A stretch of 64,000 nt of DNA. Source: Centroberyx gerrardi. Taxonomy: Eukaryota > Chordata > Actinopteri > Beryciformes > Berycidae. The position numbers were made by a program, and so were the translations under genes. Each line of letters starts with the position of its first letter. Position 1 is the first letter of the stretch. The notes below the pieces were generated by a model. The model saw only the letters and a program-made list of their open reading frames with translations. It searched no databases and had not been told where the DNA came from. The stretch covers positions 17,659,572 through 17,723,571 of the forward strand of contig NC_136008.1 of the NCBI RefSeq assembly GCF_048128805.1, given 5' to 3'. Shown here in pieces: positions 11,997 through 22,755 of this stretch.

Positions 11997-12889
11997 TACT
12001 CAGCCCACACACTAATTCACAGACTGGCCCAAATTAAATGTCTCAGAAATGTTAGACTATTATCCCTAGCTATTACCTTCATCATCTTGCCGTGGAAACT
12101 AATAATACTGTGATTTTAATCAACTGTATCAATGCTACTATTGCTTGGTCTTCTGTTAGATATGTCAAAGGTACAAAGTAATGTTCCACTATCTCTTATT
12201 CCAGTTTAAATTGATGTTCTTGCTCTATAAATAAAACTGGGGGTTGCAAGCTGGTGGATGGAAGCCAGTGACAGTCCAGCCAGCTCTGTACTGTAGTAGC
12301 TCCTCAAATGTCTTATATGTAGCTGTCGCAGCAGTTGGCACGTTATATCGACCTCATGAAGATATTGCTCTTCATGTCTTTCAGTGCAACGTACGTGCAT
12401 GCAGCATTTCAAAGAAATGAGCACACACCCTCGGATGTTCAACTTCTCAGAGCCTTTTGCAAAACCCTCAGAACGGCTTGGAAAACACACAGCACAAAAG
12501 GCACAACTTATCAACAGTGCATGACAGAGCAAAGCCTGGACACCATGCCAAGACAAGCACAGCCAATGGCAATGACAGATTACCAGGATGTTAGTTTGGA
12601 AACTCTTATATCAGAATATGCTTTGAACCAGCATGGAACAATTTTGAGTATGTTTGCTTCTAAATTATACAACCCAAAATAATCATTCATCTCATAACAC
12701 TTCAATGTTCTCCAAACAGTTCAATGTTCTGTTGAATGGTCAGAATCTCTTACTTCATGTAGAGAAACAAATAAAATGTTCAGAGTTAACAGCCTAACAA
12801 TACAATGGATTACAGATTAGTTGGAGCCAGGTAAATCAGAATAACCCTATTAGTAAATATGTTGCCATTTAGGCAGCTGCCAAAAGGTC

Positions 12890-13184
12890 CCTGAAATAAT
12901 GTCACTGGGTTCACTTGGACATCAAATTCAAGGACTTTTCAATGCTTCAAGGTCTTGTTTGGTGAAGTTCAAGGACTCAAAGTGCCATGTTTTGGGATAA
13001 AACATGACGTTGGTCAAAAGTAGACATCATGGAGGCCTCATTTTTTACGCATCAGGTCAAGAAATCATGGTCAAATCATTCACTTATAAGGCCATTCATT
13101 CATTATCAAAAACTTTCAAGGCCTTTTTTTATTTTTCTCAAATCCACAAACTTTCAAGGGTTTTCAAGGCCTGTGGGAACCCTG
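12890..13184. mobile_element. Interspersed repeat ending CTGTGGGAACCCTG
   Basis: The segment has repeated CAAGGACTTTTCAATGC and ACTTTCAAGG motifs and ends in CTGTGGGAACCCTG (13171-13184), the mirror of the CAGGGTTCCCACAG start I associate with a common fish interspersed DNA repeat. The left boundary is not defined and no coding remnant is seen. Confidence 0.5.
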
Positions 13185-13808
13185 ATGATAAACCAACAGG
13201 AGTGCAGAGGTCATGAGCCTAAACAGGCAAGTGGCAAACTGTGGAGTTTGTCACCCGTCTCTCCTGGCACAACCTATCAAGAAATAACCTTGACACTAAT
13301 GAACTATCAAAACCATCTAGCAATTATACTCAAGCAGTTGAGTGAGTAATTGCTCCATTGTTAAGCCTCCCCTTGGCCCATAAGGGCATTGAACTATAAT
13401 TGGCTACAATTTTTACTTTATTTACAATGACATTAGCCAACTGTTTTTCTTCTTTCTGTTAAGCTCGTGTGAGAGAGAGGAAATCAGAGAATCAGAGAAA
13501 CAGAGAGAGGGAGGGAGAGTTTCACACTGGAAAGAGACCTACTGGCTTTCTCCAGTAACCTGCCTGTCCATTTAACTGATTAGTTGACACCATGACCAAC
13601 ACTAACATCCTTGTACTAAATAGGTTATTTGATAGCTCTGGAAACATAATATGCTACTGGAAATACATCCCCTTATTACATCTTTTTTCTACTATATTTC
13701 TAAGCTTGTTTTTAATTGCTTTTCAACATCTAGCTTTGTTATTCAATGAAAGCTCAATATGGAGAAGGAATGACTGGGTGTGACTCGCATATGACAAAAT
13801 AAACTGTA

Positions 13809-13814
13809 TTTATT
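13809..13814 (-). terminator. tent5b: Candidate tent5b poly(A) signal AATAAA
   Basis: Canonical hexamer on the minus strand, about 1.36 kb after the stop codon. No transcript evidence is available here. Confidence 0.35.
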
Positions 13815-14287
13815 GTTCTCAGTGTGCACAGCTGATGTACATGATGCTAGTCAAATGGGACTAGCAGGGCCTCTGAGGAGCCCAGGCCAAACCCATATGA
13901 ATTAGGTCATATCCCCCATCTTTGCCTTTTAATAAACATTCTGGCCATGCTGATGTCTCTGAAGATTTTGATATCAACACGGACAAAATGACATGGATAT
14001 AGTGTCATTCAAGCAAACAGGGCTGGGTTTCCAGTGGCAACATGGGTGGGAGAACAGGCCAGTCTTTGTTAGAAGCTTTAGTATCACAGCAGAGAGAGAA
14101 GCCATTGTGCTCCAGAAAAGCCTCCTTATGGTTCATGTCCTCAGATTGTAATGGATCCTCAGCCCCAGTTTAACAAATGCAACTCACTCCAACCGACACT
14201 ATATGCATTTCAATGGGGCTAGTTACTGGAATTGAGCTGTCTTTGTTGTCATCAGCAAATCAAGTATACCAAGGATATACAACCTCC

Positions 14288-14344
14288 CATCCATCCATCC
14301 ATCCATCCATCCATCCATCCATCCATCCATCCATCCATCCATCC
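14288..14344. repeat. (CATC)n tetranucleotide microsatellite
   Basis: About 14 uninterrupted units, in the probable tent5b 3' UTR. Confidence 0.97.
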
Positions 14345-15169
14345 CAAAAGAGAGGACTGAAGTCACAGGTTCAAAGACAACATACTGTTCATGATAGTAA
14401 TGTGAGAATATTCAACTTGATGGTATGGATGGTGAGCTAGTTCAGATATTGACCAAGTGAAGACTGTGATGTCATCATTTAAACAGACCAAGGGTAAATT
14501 AAAATAACCAGAACACAAAAACTGGATTTTCTCTGTTTTTTTAATCTCACAAAAATGAATGCTTCTGTTCCTGAAAAGAGATATGGAGTAGTCTAGAAAA
14601 GAAAACTTCTTTGAAAGCACAGTTCTCACTTTACAGAGGTGTTTAGAGGAACATTTCATGGTTTGTTTCAGGCACTTGGAATAATAACAACATTCCCTTC
14701 TGAATGACAAATACATCTTTGGTCCTGCATGTAATTAAAAAAATAAGTCAAGTGAAGCCAGTGTATGAAAATAACACAAGCTCCGATGTTTGTTTCCTCA
14801 AAAATGTATTTCTCTGTCATTTGACATATAGAAAGCTTCATATAGACTTTATCTTTTTTTTTACTTAAATAAGAAAAGATATTATCGCTACATCTGAGAA
14901 ATGACCAGCAATCTTATAGATGTTTTGCAAGAGAAAATAAGTGAGAAAAAAAAAATACATGTGTCGGCTCAAATCAGATGTACAGCAGTACAAGATTGTT
15001 TTTCGTCAAGTCACATTTGGCAAACATGGATTTCTATTTTTTGTGTGTTTTCAGTTCTTTCCAGTCCTTTTCCTTTGAAAGGTAAAGAGCGATGCCACCA
15101 AGCCTCCTCTCATCCCAGAAGACAGAGACAGAGAAAGAGAGAGACATCCACCTCTGTCCTGGCTGTAGT

Positions 15170-16198
15170 TCAGTTACAAGGCAGCCATGTCTGGTATGAA
15201 TTACTGCAGGGCGAGACCAGAGGCGGCTGCACATGAGCTATATAATAATTACTGAAGTTGATGTCCTGTACATAAGGAGCCGGCTGGTAGTAACACGTGA
15301 CGTTAGTGACAGTGGGGATGGCGTTCTGCTCAGCCAGCACCTTCAGCGCCAGCATGGAGATGAGGCTGAGCGTCTGGCGGCGCTCGTGGCCCATCAGACA
15401 CACGGTGCTCTCGTTCACCACGTGGTGCAGAGTCATCAGGCACTCGTACCGTTTGTGCTCCATCCCGGCAAAGTGGTTCTGGAGGTAGGCCTCCAGCTTC
15501 CGCTGCTGCTCGCCTATGTCGGGGAAGTCAATGAAGAAGCGCGAGCACATGTAGCGCTGCATCTGCTTCATGTCCGCCTCCGACGAGGCTCTGAACCCCC
15601 GCACCAGCAGGTGGCAGTACTTCAACAAGCCGCCCCCTCTGATTTCCTCGGGGCTGCGTGTGGCGATGGTCCTCCGACACAGGTGGTCCATGGCCTCTTC
15701 GAAGTCCCCGTACACGCTCTCCCCGAGCACTGTGGGGTGAAAGCTCTCGGACATCGGCGTCTCCGAGCAGCGGTCGAACAAGAGCAGAGAGTCTAGGCAA
15801 ATCTGGAAGGAGTCCACGCTGAATTCAAACTGCCGTCGCAAAGAGTCCACGAATTTTAGCTCCACGTTCTTGCCCGTGTTGTTGGACAGCGAGATGAGGC
15901 TCCAGCGGTCGGTGTCATTGCAGACTTTCACCAGTTTCTGTACGTAGGCCTCTTTGAGGGTCAGTGCTGTGATGCGCTCCTTAGAGACCCCGGCCGGCAA
16001 GAAGTCCAACAGGCAGTCCAGCACCACATCCTTCACCAGACGGAAGGCCTGGTCGTCTTTCAGCGACACGCCAAAGATCAGGTCCAGGTCCTTGTAGCCC
16101 AGTCCGGTGTCCTGGTGGAGCACATGGCTGGCAGCAGAGCCATTCAGCCTCACATTGTTAACACACACACCCCTCTCCTCCAGCCTCGCCTGCACCAC
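15170..16198 (-). CDS. tent5b: tent5b coding exon 2 (catalytic domain)
   Basis: The acceptor is CCTGTCCAG, and the exon opens in phase 0 with GTGGTGCAG. It holds nearly the whole NTP_transf_7 domain: the GSAASHVL loop, the catalytic DLD triplet, [26 protein letters not shown] and [17 protein letters not shown] segments, the [12 protein letters not shown] block, and [16 protein letters not shown] near the end. No frameshift or premature stop is seen. Having the domain in one large exon is usual for this family. Confidence 0.95.
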   Translation of the reverse strand: MVQARLEERGVCVNNVRLNGSAASHVLHQDTGLGYKDLDLIFGVSLKDDQAFRLVKDVVLDCLLDFLPAGVSKERITALTLKEAYVQKLVKVCNDTDRWSLISLSNNTGKNVELKFVDSLRRQFEFSVDSFQICLDSLLLFDRCSETPMSESFHPTVLGESVYGDFEEAMDHLCRRTIATRSPEEIRGGGLLKYCHLLVRGFRASSEADMKQMQRYMCSRFFIDFPDIGEQQRKLEAYLQNHFAGMEHKRYECLMTLHHVVNESTVCLMGHERRQTLSLISMLALKVLAEQNAIPTVTNVTCYYQPAPYVQDINFSNYYIAHVQPPLVSPCSNSYQTWLPCN

Positions 16199-18384
16199 CT
16201 GGACAGGGATGAGACACAGATACAGCACGTTATTCATACAATCATATATACAGTATATACAGGCATGTCTACATGTTTTCTCTACAGAAGATAATAGTGA
16301 GTGAAAGGAAACTGAATGAATGAATCCAAAGAATTCTGAAATCCACCATGGACTTTGTAATTATACAAACACTGAAAAACCCCACCGAAATCTGCAAACA
16401 CTCAAGTCAAACTCTTGAGATTTCCTAATAAGCTCCACGTGGGCCTAATGAAAATCAATAGTTTGTGAAGGCGAGATCAATACTGCTGCTCACAAAAGTC
16501 CATTTCATCACCGTCATCCTCAGTCTGAGTGAAACCTAAGGGGCTCAGACAAAGAGCAGCGGAGCTGGTGTGACTCTGCTCCAGGTCCAGCTCCCTGTGG
16601 GTGTCTGGATGGCACCAGAAACCACAGCAAGATTTACGCCTATGAACTGTGAGTGACAGAGAGCAAACACTCATCTGCTAGACTGATAGTGTCCTATGAG
16701 AAAACTCCTGCTTTAGGCCAACCCTCCCAACCTCGGGTCACCAAGGGTCAGCAGCATTTCCCTTCCTCCATCCCAATGACCTGTAAGACGGTTAAATCAG
16801 GGCGTCTTGCCACATGTGAAGTGGATGTCTAACGCCTGACACTTGTAGCTCTGTGATCTACAGCTGGGCAGGGCTGAGCGCTGGTATGTCAACTTCACTA
16901 CGAGCAAGCACAAAGGGAAAAGACATCAAAGATGGGATACATCCAGTGCAGTCACTCGCCTAAGGGGGAATGACAGTTGTTAAATCTCAATCCACTTGGA
17001 TAATTGCGCCATAAAAAATGCACTGTTCGAAGAACATTTGGAAGTGATCAGAGTTCTCAGTGGAAAACCTCAGATCCAAGCGCTACGACACAACAACCGC
17101 TGGCTGCAGCTTCAGTGTTATATTATGCAAAGCTATTTTTGAAGACTGACATTTTTTATTTATCGTATACACAGCAGGCTGACTTGATGCAAAGTTGATG
17201 CACGGAGCAGGTATTTACAAAATGATGAATATCTGTGACTGACCCTAACTCTAGCCTACACCTGGACTCAACAAGCCAATATTCCACCGAACAATTGAAA
17301 ACTGCATATAAAACACGCAGCAAAACCTGCTGCACATCTGAGTCATTTCACACAGACACACACGTACGCACACAATCCTAAATCTCCCTTCCGGCACTGA
17401 CCTGTCAGATTAGTGTCTGGGGGTTGTTAACTCTCTCTCCCATGGTGATCAGATAACAAGCTGGCTCTATTTATACATACTGGGTCAGGCTACGGACAAA
17501 CAAACACATCTGAAGGCAAGTCATCACCTCAGACAGGGGAGGTGTGGGGGAACAAAGTCATAATACTAGCTTGGCGATAGTAGCATTGCGATCATTTATC
17601 CATAAACCAGCCCTGATTGGGTCCAAATTCCAATTAGGACCAATAATCATGTCACTTATTTGTCATGAGCTCCTGTGGTCCTTCTGATATGGAGGTACTT
17701 CTCCCTTGTAGTCCAAGCCAAAGCTTAGGTTTAGGCCTGCACTTATCACCTTTCCTCCCTCTGCCCTCCAACTACAAGGAGTCGTGTGCGCCCACATACA
17801 GTTAAGTGGTTAAGCCCAACGCCTCTGCGACCACAGGTATGCCTCCGCTGGCGAAACATCAAATCCTGCCGGTGCCTCCTCTCCTGTGTCTCCCCTAATC
17901 TGTCTCCCTCACTTCTTTCCCACTGTCTAGGTCTGCCCACGCTGCGTTTTTTTTTTTTTTAGGGGAAGAAAAGATCAAGGAGTCGTATCGTTTAGCCCGA
18001 CTCACTGATAACTTCTCCATAGTGTAATTAGGCCATGGCTCAGAGTTGTGAAGCAATTAAGGACAGAGGGTATTGTTATCTTGGATCTACAGTTACAGGC
18101 AACTCCTTGGACTCTGGGGCTTTGTGATGCTGCAGTGGAGTTAGTGGCCTGTTTATCTGAAACTACCTCTGACATGACTTCTGACCCTGTGGGGTGACAG
18201 AGGTCCACACTCTCAGCCAGGCCTCCTATGATGGGTAATATAAGAGGTAAAATCACAACATCAAAACCATTTAAAAATACATAAAAGCTCATTCTTAAAA
18301 AGCCTCATTCTAGCTTGTCATTACAGGTGAGGAGTTTCTCTCTCGGGAGGTTTACAGTTGACTGATGTTGCTGTTAGAGCAGAA

Positions 18385-18449
<65 letters not shown>

Positions 18450-19610
18450 CAAATTGTAAGGTTAATCTATGCCGCAGATGGCAAATCTTGGTGAAATAAA
18501 ATTATATGGGGTTCTCTGGAAATCCAGGGGAACAGGGATTCCGCACATGAGGGGCTCCAGCCTACATTTAAGTCTCCTGCATACTCAATGGAGCATTCAT
18601 CTTTCCAGAACCACAAGCATGAGCTCTGGGCTTCGCTAGCAGCTGATCTCATCTTAAATAAGTAATTTTGTAAATGAAAGGAAAAAAGGATCATATAGCA
18701 GGTTAACCGATCATGACACTAAAACCCTAATATGTTAATATTACTAATCTGATGCCACATTTGCTTTGCAGCTCCGTACATACAGAAGTATCTCTCTGGA
18801 CACCGCAGGGGAAGTGAAATATGATCTAGCAACAATGCAAAAGAGGCTGGAAATGTGGAGGGACTGTGGCATGCGCGTGGTTCATATATTTGAACTGAAG
18901 GCAAAGGGTTGTAACAGCTGTATGTTCCTCACTGTTTTATCCCATTCTGTTGCTTGAATGTAAAACACTGCTGGGCGCAAAGGCAAATCAGCATGAATGC
19001 CTATCATTTCGATTATGTAAACCAGTGTGTGTAAGCGCAATAAAATGGATATGAAATATAGCTCAGGAAAGTGTGAGCAGTAAGTGAGGTAGGTTGACTT
19101 CATACACTACAGTCATAGCACCATCTGAATCATATCTGAAGCAAAAAATAGCAGTGTTTGGAAATATTTACGAGCAAAGATGCAAAAATTCAAGCAACAG
19201 AAGAGTCAAAACTGTGAAGTAATCTATCATGGGAATACAATAGCAAGGAAAGACCCAGAATCTATAAAGTGATAGTCTTCACTGATGTAGGCTACAGGTG
19301 TGGGCTACACAGACTGTGTTGCTCTGCATCACTGGTTCTTAAAGTAGGGGTCTGGAGACCACCAGGGGTCGTTGAGGGGTTTCTAGGGAGTCCACAGCCA
19401 AATGAAGAATAATTTAATTTCACTCAGTAGAATTTAACACAATGAGGGAATATGTAAGGATCATTATTTCTGTCATAGGTTGTCTCTGTATTCACTATTG
19501 CTAGAGAATAAACAGCTGTGGAATTCAAATGGGTCTGTGGTGTAAGTGCATCTATAAATGGGAAATCTTTCTCTAACTTACACGATATTTGCATCTGATA
19601 AATTATCCTG

Positions 19611-19683
<73 letters not shown>

Positions 19684-19842
19684 TACCTGAACAATCTGCC
19701 GGGGCTGCACGGCCAGTGTGGGGAAGTTTCCTCGGCCGTGGATGGGGACAGCCTCTCCCAGGATGGAGTCCAAGCGCTGCACCTGATCCCAAGACAACAC
19801 GCAGAACCGCCGGCTCTGAACCGAACCATCACCGCAAGACAT
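15170..19842 (-). CDS. tent5b: Terminal nucleotidyltransferase 5B (FAM46B), two coding exons
   Basis: This gene encodes a non-canonical poly(A) polymerase of the TENT5/FAM46 family, which extends mRNA poly(A) tails in the cytoplasm. Coding exons are 19842-19687 (52 codons) and 16198-15170 (342 codons plus stop), joined in phase 0 to give 394 aa; the family is roughly 390-440 aa. The start is the first ATG in the open frame, with G at -3. Residues 34-48 hold the family-typical [10 protein letters not shown] stretch. The nucleotidyltransferase core follows, with G72-S73 and the catalytic pair D89 and D91 in KDLDLIF, all present. The protein ends in the family signature TWLPCN. The sequence lies between TENT5A and TENT5B in similarity; the [15 protein letters not shown] stretch (here [11 protein letters not shown]) and linkage to zdhhc18, pigv and arid1a favour 5B. 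A tent5a assignment is the main alternative. Confidence 0.93.
18388..18446. repeat. (GT)n microsatellite
   Basis: About 29 perfect units inside the tent5b intron. Confidence 0.98.
19330..19545. mobile_element. Diverged, truncated hAT-like element copy
   Basis: The left part (CACTGGTTCTTAAAGT, then CCACCAGGGGTC) aligns with the left end of the complete element at 9384-9684, including the TTGAGGGG stretch. The right terminal repeat is not recognisable. The copy sits in the tent5b intron; its right limit is approximate. Confidence 0.6.
19614..19680. repeat. (TG)n/(CA)n microsatellite at the tent5b donor
   Basis: About 33 perfect dinucleotide units. On the transcribed (minus) strand it is a CA repeat beginning seven bases into the intron, after GTACAAA. 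Confidence 0.98.
19687..19842 (-). CDS. tent5b: tent5b coding exon 1
   Basis: The exon carries 52 codons from the ATG at 19842 to a CAG just before the donor GTACAA (19686 downward). It encodes the N-terminal segment with [18 protein letters not shown] and the invariant [10 protein letters not shown]. The open frame runs on upstream without another ATG, so this start is well supported. The intron begins seven bases before a long CA repeat (see findings). Confidence 0.92.
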
Positions 19843-20171
19843 CGCGATGGAATTTTCAGCCAAGGGAAAAAAAAAAAAAATGAAAAACAGCAGAATCTGA
19901 ATCAGTGCTTCCTTCACAGCTCGGGTTCTTCTCTCTTTGGTTTGGTGTGATCTTTCAAATGCAAGTAAAATATCCCTGCGAGTTTCAGCTGCTGTCAGCG
20001 GGGGCCAGATAAAACGAGCAAAGTCCCACTGTGTAGAATAACCTTAACGTCAAAAAAGTAGAGCAAGTGGTGTTTTAATGATCGCCAAAAAAAAAAAGTT
20101 ACTTGAGTCAGGAGTGTGTGGGTTACAGCCTGTTCCCTGGTGTGTGGCGCGCTATCCGGTCAGCCTGCAAA

Positions 20172-20300
20172 GAACCAATTCATAAGGTTGGTCCAAAGGG
20201 TTTAAAGCCTCCTCATTAGCATAAGCGCTCTGATTGGCTGCTGTATTTGTTCATTGATTATGAAGGAACTGCCTTTTGGGAACACCCTTCGCGTGACGTG
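20172..20300 (-). promoter_or_regulatory. tent5b: Candidate tent5b core promoter (TATA-like, CCAAT, CRE)
   Basis: Read on the minus strand, a CRE-like TGACGT core (20294-20299), an inverted CCAAT (20233-20237) and a TATA-like TTTAAA (20201-20206) lie in the usual order and spacing. They predict a start site near 20170 and a 5' UTR of about 330 nt. The motifs are seen; the promoter function and start site are inferred. Confidence 0.45.
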
Positions 20301-22401
20301 CGTTGCCAGCCTCCTCCCCTCTCCATGCTCACTGGGCTTTCCTCAGCAAGTACCACACAGTCAGCCTGCACCAACATTAGATACAAGAGTTGATCAAACT
20401 GGAATCCAGCCATCAATGTCTGACTAAAATCAGATAAGTAGAAAAAGATTTATTACATGGGTCAGATTACAGGGGTGCAAACAAAAGCTCAGGTTTTTTT
20501 TCCCCTCATGGTGTATTTCTTTACCTTTATTTACCCAGGGAATGTTAGCTGAGCACGCAGGTTGTTTTTCAGCAACGCCCTGCTTCACGGTCACGCTGTT
20601 ACGCACACAGTGTGCACACCTGCGAGCTGCCCAAGAGAGAACCACAGGCTTTGACTGATGGCCACCGAACAACTCCAGTGCAGGAGTGAGAGGTTACATG
20701 TCTTGCTTGAGGGCACTTCAACTTGAAAAAGGGAAAGATGTCTCTTTCAGTGGAAAAATGTCTCTCTCAGTCATTTTGTCCACTCTAGATTTTCACTGAC
20801 ATCCGGAAAACTCCAAACTGGCAACCTTCCAGTCACAAGCTCAATTTGCTTAATCTCTAGGCTCCCACCATCCATTACTTTCACTTAATTTTATGTCTTC
20901 ACTTGACTCCAATTAAAGCCATTTTATTGATGCAATTCATATTCTGTAGCCTTTTTTTTGCTCTTCTCTCAACATTCCCCTTTAAAATGTATAGTCTCCG
21001 TCCCTCATGGGCTTCTGCAATCGATCTACACCACCATTATAGAGCGTATGAGAAGCAATATGTGGCTTTATTAAATTTGCACTCAATGTCATGTGTAGGC
21101 CTACTATGCCTAGCAGAAAATACTGTGCAATACACATGGTAATCCATCGATTTGTAGCCTCACTGTTTGTTCATTTATATTTCAGAAAGGTTATGTGCAG
21201 CAGCTTATAGAATCGTATTTATAGAGTTGAAGAGTTTAATCCCCTTTCTATTTCACTGAAATATACCGGAAATAGACTTGCTCAAAATGGTTCAGAATCT
21301 GGTTGCACGTTGTCTAGAGTTGAGTATATTTGAACTAGATATGCGCTATTAAAAGTAGAAAATGTTGCTTGCTAATCACAAATTTTTATAGTTTCTTATC
21401 ATTTTAGTGAATGGCCGTGTGTGAAATGGAGCGTTGTTATCTTTGAGTTGTTGCTCCAGTAAACTAATGGAAAATTAAAATCCACAACCACATCAACAAG
21501 CAGCCATTTAATGTGCTCCTGATTGTGCAGCAGTGTATGAATAGGCATTGATAACCCATGCTGCCCTTTCAGCTTTCCACTTACCTTTTCGTGCAGTAAT
21601 TTCAGATACCTTGTTGCACTTCTTTCCACTCTGCCTCCTTATCTGCAGCACATAGCATTTCTTTACTTGATTTAACGCAGATATAAAGAAATTCCTCTGG
21701 TAAGAAGAGAGCATTTGGCAGCCTTTTATGCCATGTACTGGTGCATCTGAAGCATAAATTTGAAGTAGCCTATAGTGACAGGAGGCCTGATTTAAAACAA
21801 ATACTGCGCACACACATTTGACCACTTTACTTAGTGATGCAGTCATTGCACTTCAGTTATGTTGACCCCAAGTCTGGGAGTCTCACCTGCATCATTTCTG
21901 CTAGGGGATCATTAACATTTCATCTTATCTTGTCTTACATGCGGTCTTATTATATATTATGACTTTACGTAAATATCCCTCATTGAAGGACCTCACGCAA
22001 TGGCAGAAATCACTCTGTTATAATCAGACTCGACTGCAGTTTTTTCACCACAGCGGCATATAAAGGCTTCAATATGTATTTGTACTACAGGATATAGTAT
22101 ATTACACACATTTGTGACTTCCCAATGAACAATATAGGTGAAAAACTGCAGTAATTTCCTGTTTTCTCAGACATAACGCGATTACATGACCCAGATAGTC
22201 TACGGTTTATAATATCAAACCACTCAGATCTGTCCACACAGCATCTTAATGCACCTGTAAAATGTTTATGATAGTGTAAAGTTCATTTCACGATTGGCTA
22301 GTGTGTCTCTTTAGTGATGCAGCAATAAAACACAGACAGACAGACAAATACGCACATATCATAATGTGCCTTTCCCAGAGATTGACTACTGTTCAGTGTG
22401 A

Positions 22402-22420
22402 GTGTGTGTGTGTGTGTGTG
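22402..22420. repeat. (GT)n microsatellite
   Basis: Nine perfect units. Confidence 0.9.
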
Positions 22421-22625
22421 GGCACGCGCACGCATGCAAGAGTGTATTTGTTCTTCAGTGTTTGGTTCACACACTCCTCGACTTTTGCCTACAACACAGC
22501 CGCCTCACCTCATGGCCGACAGCAGCTCACGAAGCCATGAGAGGTTCGTAACTGTCATGGGGGCGGAACACAGATTTTGTCTCCATGGAAGATCATTTCA
22601 AATCCTGTGATGTCAACATAATCCT

Positions 22626-22755
22626 GTTCCCATGGCAACAGCATCCACGGTTGTTGGGCAGCTGGGCAGAGGCGTCTCCAGCTGAGGGTCCTGCCAGGTG
22701 CTGATGTGAGACACCTGCGTCATCGCACTATAAATAACCCGCCATGTGGCAGCTG
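22626..22755. promoter_or_regulatory. Candidate enhancer or promoter motif cluster
   Basis: In 130 bp there is an RFX-type GTTCCCATGGCAAC (22626-22639), E-boxes at 22659, 22679, 22695, 22712, 22743 and 22750, a TGCGTCAT at 22717, and CTATAAATAA (22728-22737). The last fits the MEF2 consensus and could also serve as a TATA box. It lies 2.8 kb upstream of the tent5b start. The motifs are seen; the function is inferred. Confidence 0.3.

Larger units (their letters stand above)
9693..12880. other. Gene-free, microsatellite-dense region
   Basis: No gene was recognised. It holds the compound microsatellite at 10552-10989, a LINE-like tail at 11088-11120, a GTAGTAGAGA-rich low-complexity patch at 11262-11310 and a (CA)n repeat at 11957-11994. 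Confidence 0.6.
13809..15169 (-). other. tent5b: Probable tent5b 3' UTR
   Basis: The region runs from the stop codon to a minus-strand AATAAA (plus TTTATT at 13809-13814), giving a 3' UTR of about 1.36 kb. It contains a (CATC)n repeat at 14288-14344 and an A-rich stretch. The poly(A) site is inferred from the hexamer alone, and other hexamers further left could be used. Confidence 0.4.
16199..19686 (-). other. tent5b: tent5b intron 1
   Basis: This is a GT-AG intron of 3488 bp. It contains a (GT)n microsatellite at 18388-18446, another at 19614-19680 against the donor, a poly-T run near 17946-17960 and a diverged hAT-like fragment from 19330. I found no convincing exon inside it; the open frames are short and unrelated to known proteins. 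Confidence 0.85.

Noticed and set aside
14288-14344. Possible CRISPR-like or protein-coding SIHP repeat
   Set aside because: It is a simple (CATC)n microsatellite without spacers.
15233-15796. Plus-strand open frame of 187 codons
   Set aside because: Antisense of the tent5b catalytic exon, which has strong protein homology on the minus strand.
19603-19917. Longer tent5b N-terminus starting upstream of 19842
   Set aside because: The upstream start is a GTG in a poly-Phe stretch. The ATG at 19842 is the first ATG in frame, and the family N-terminus fits it.
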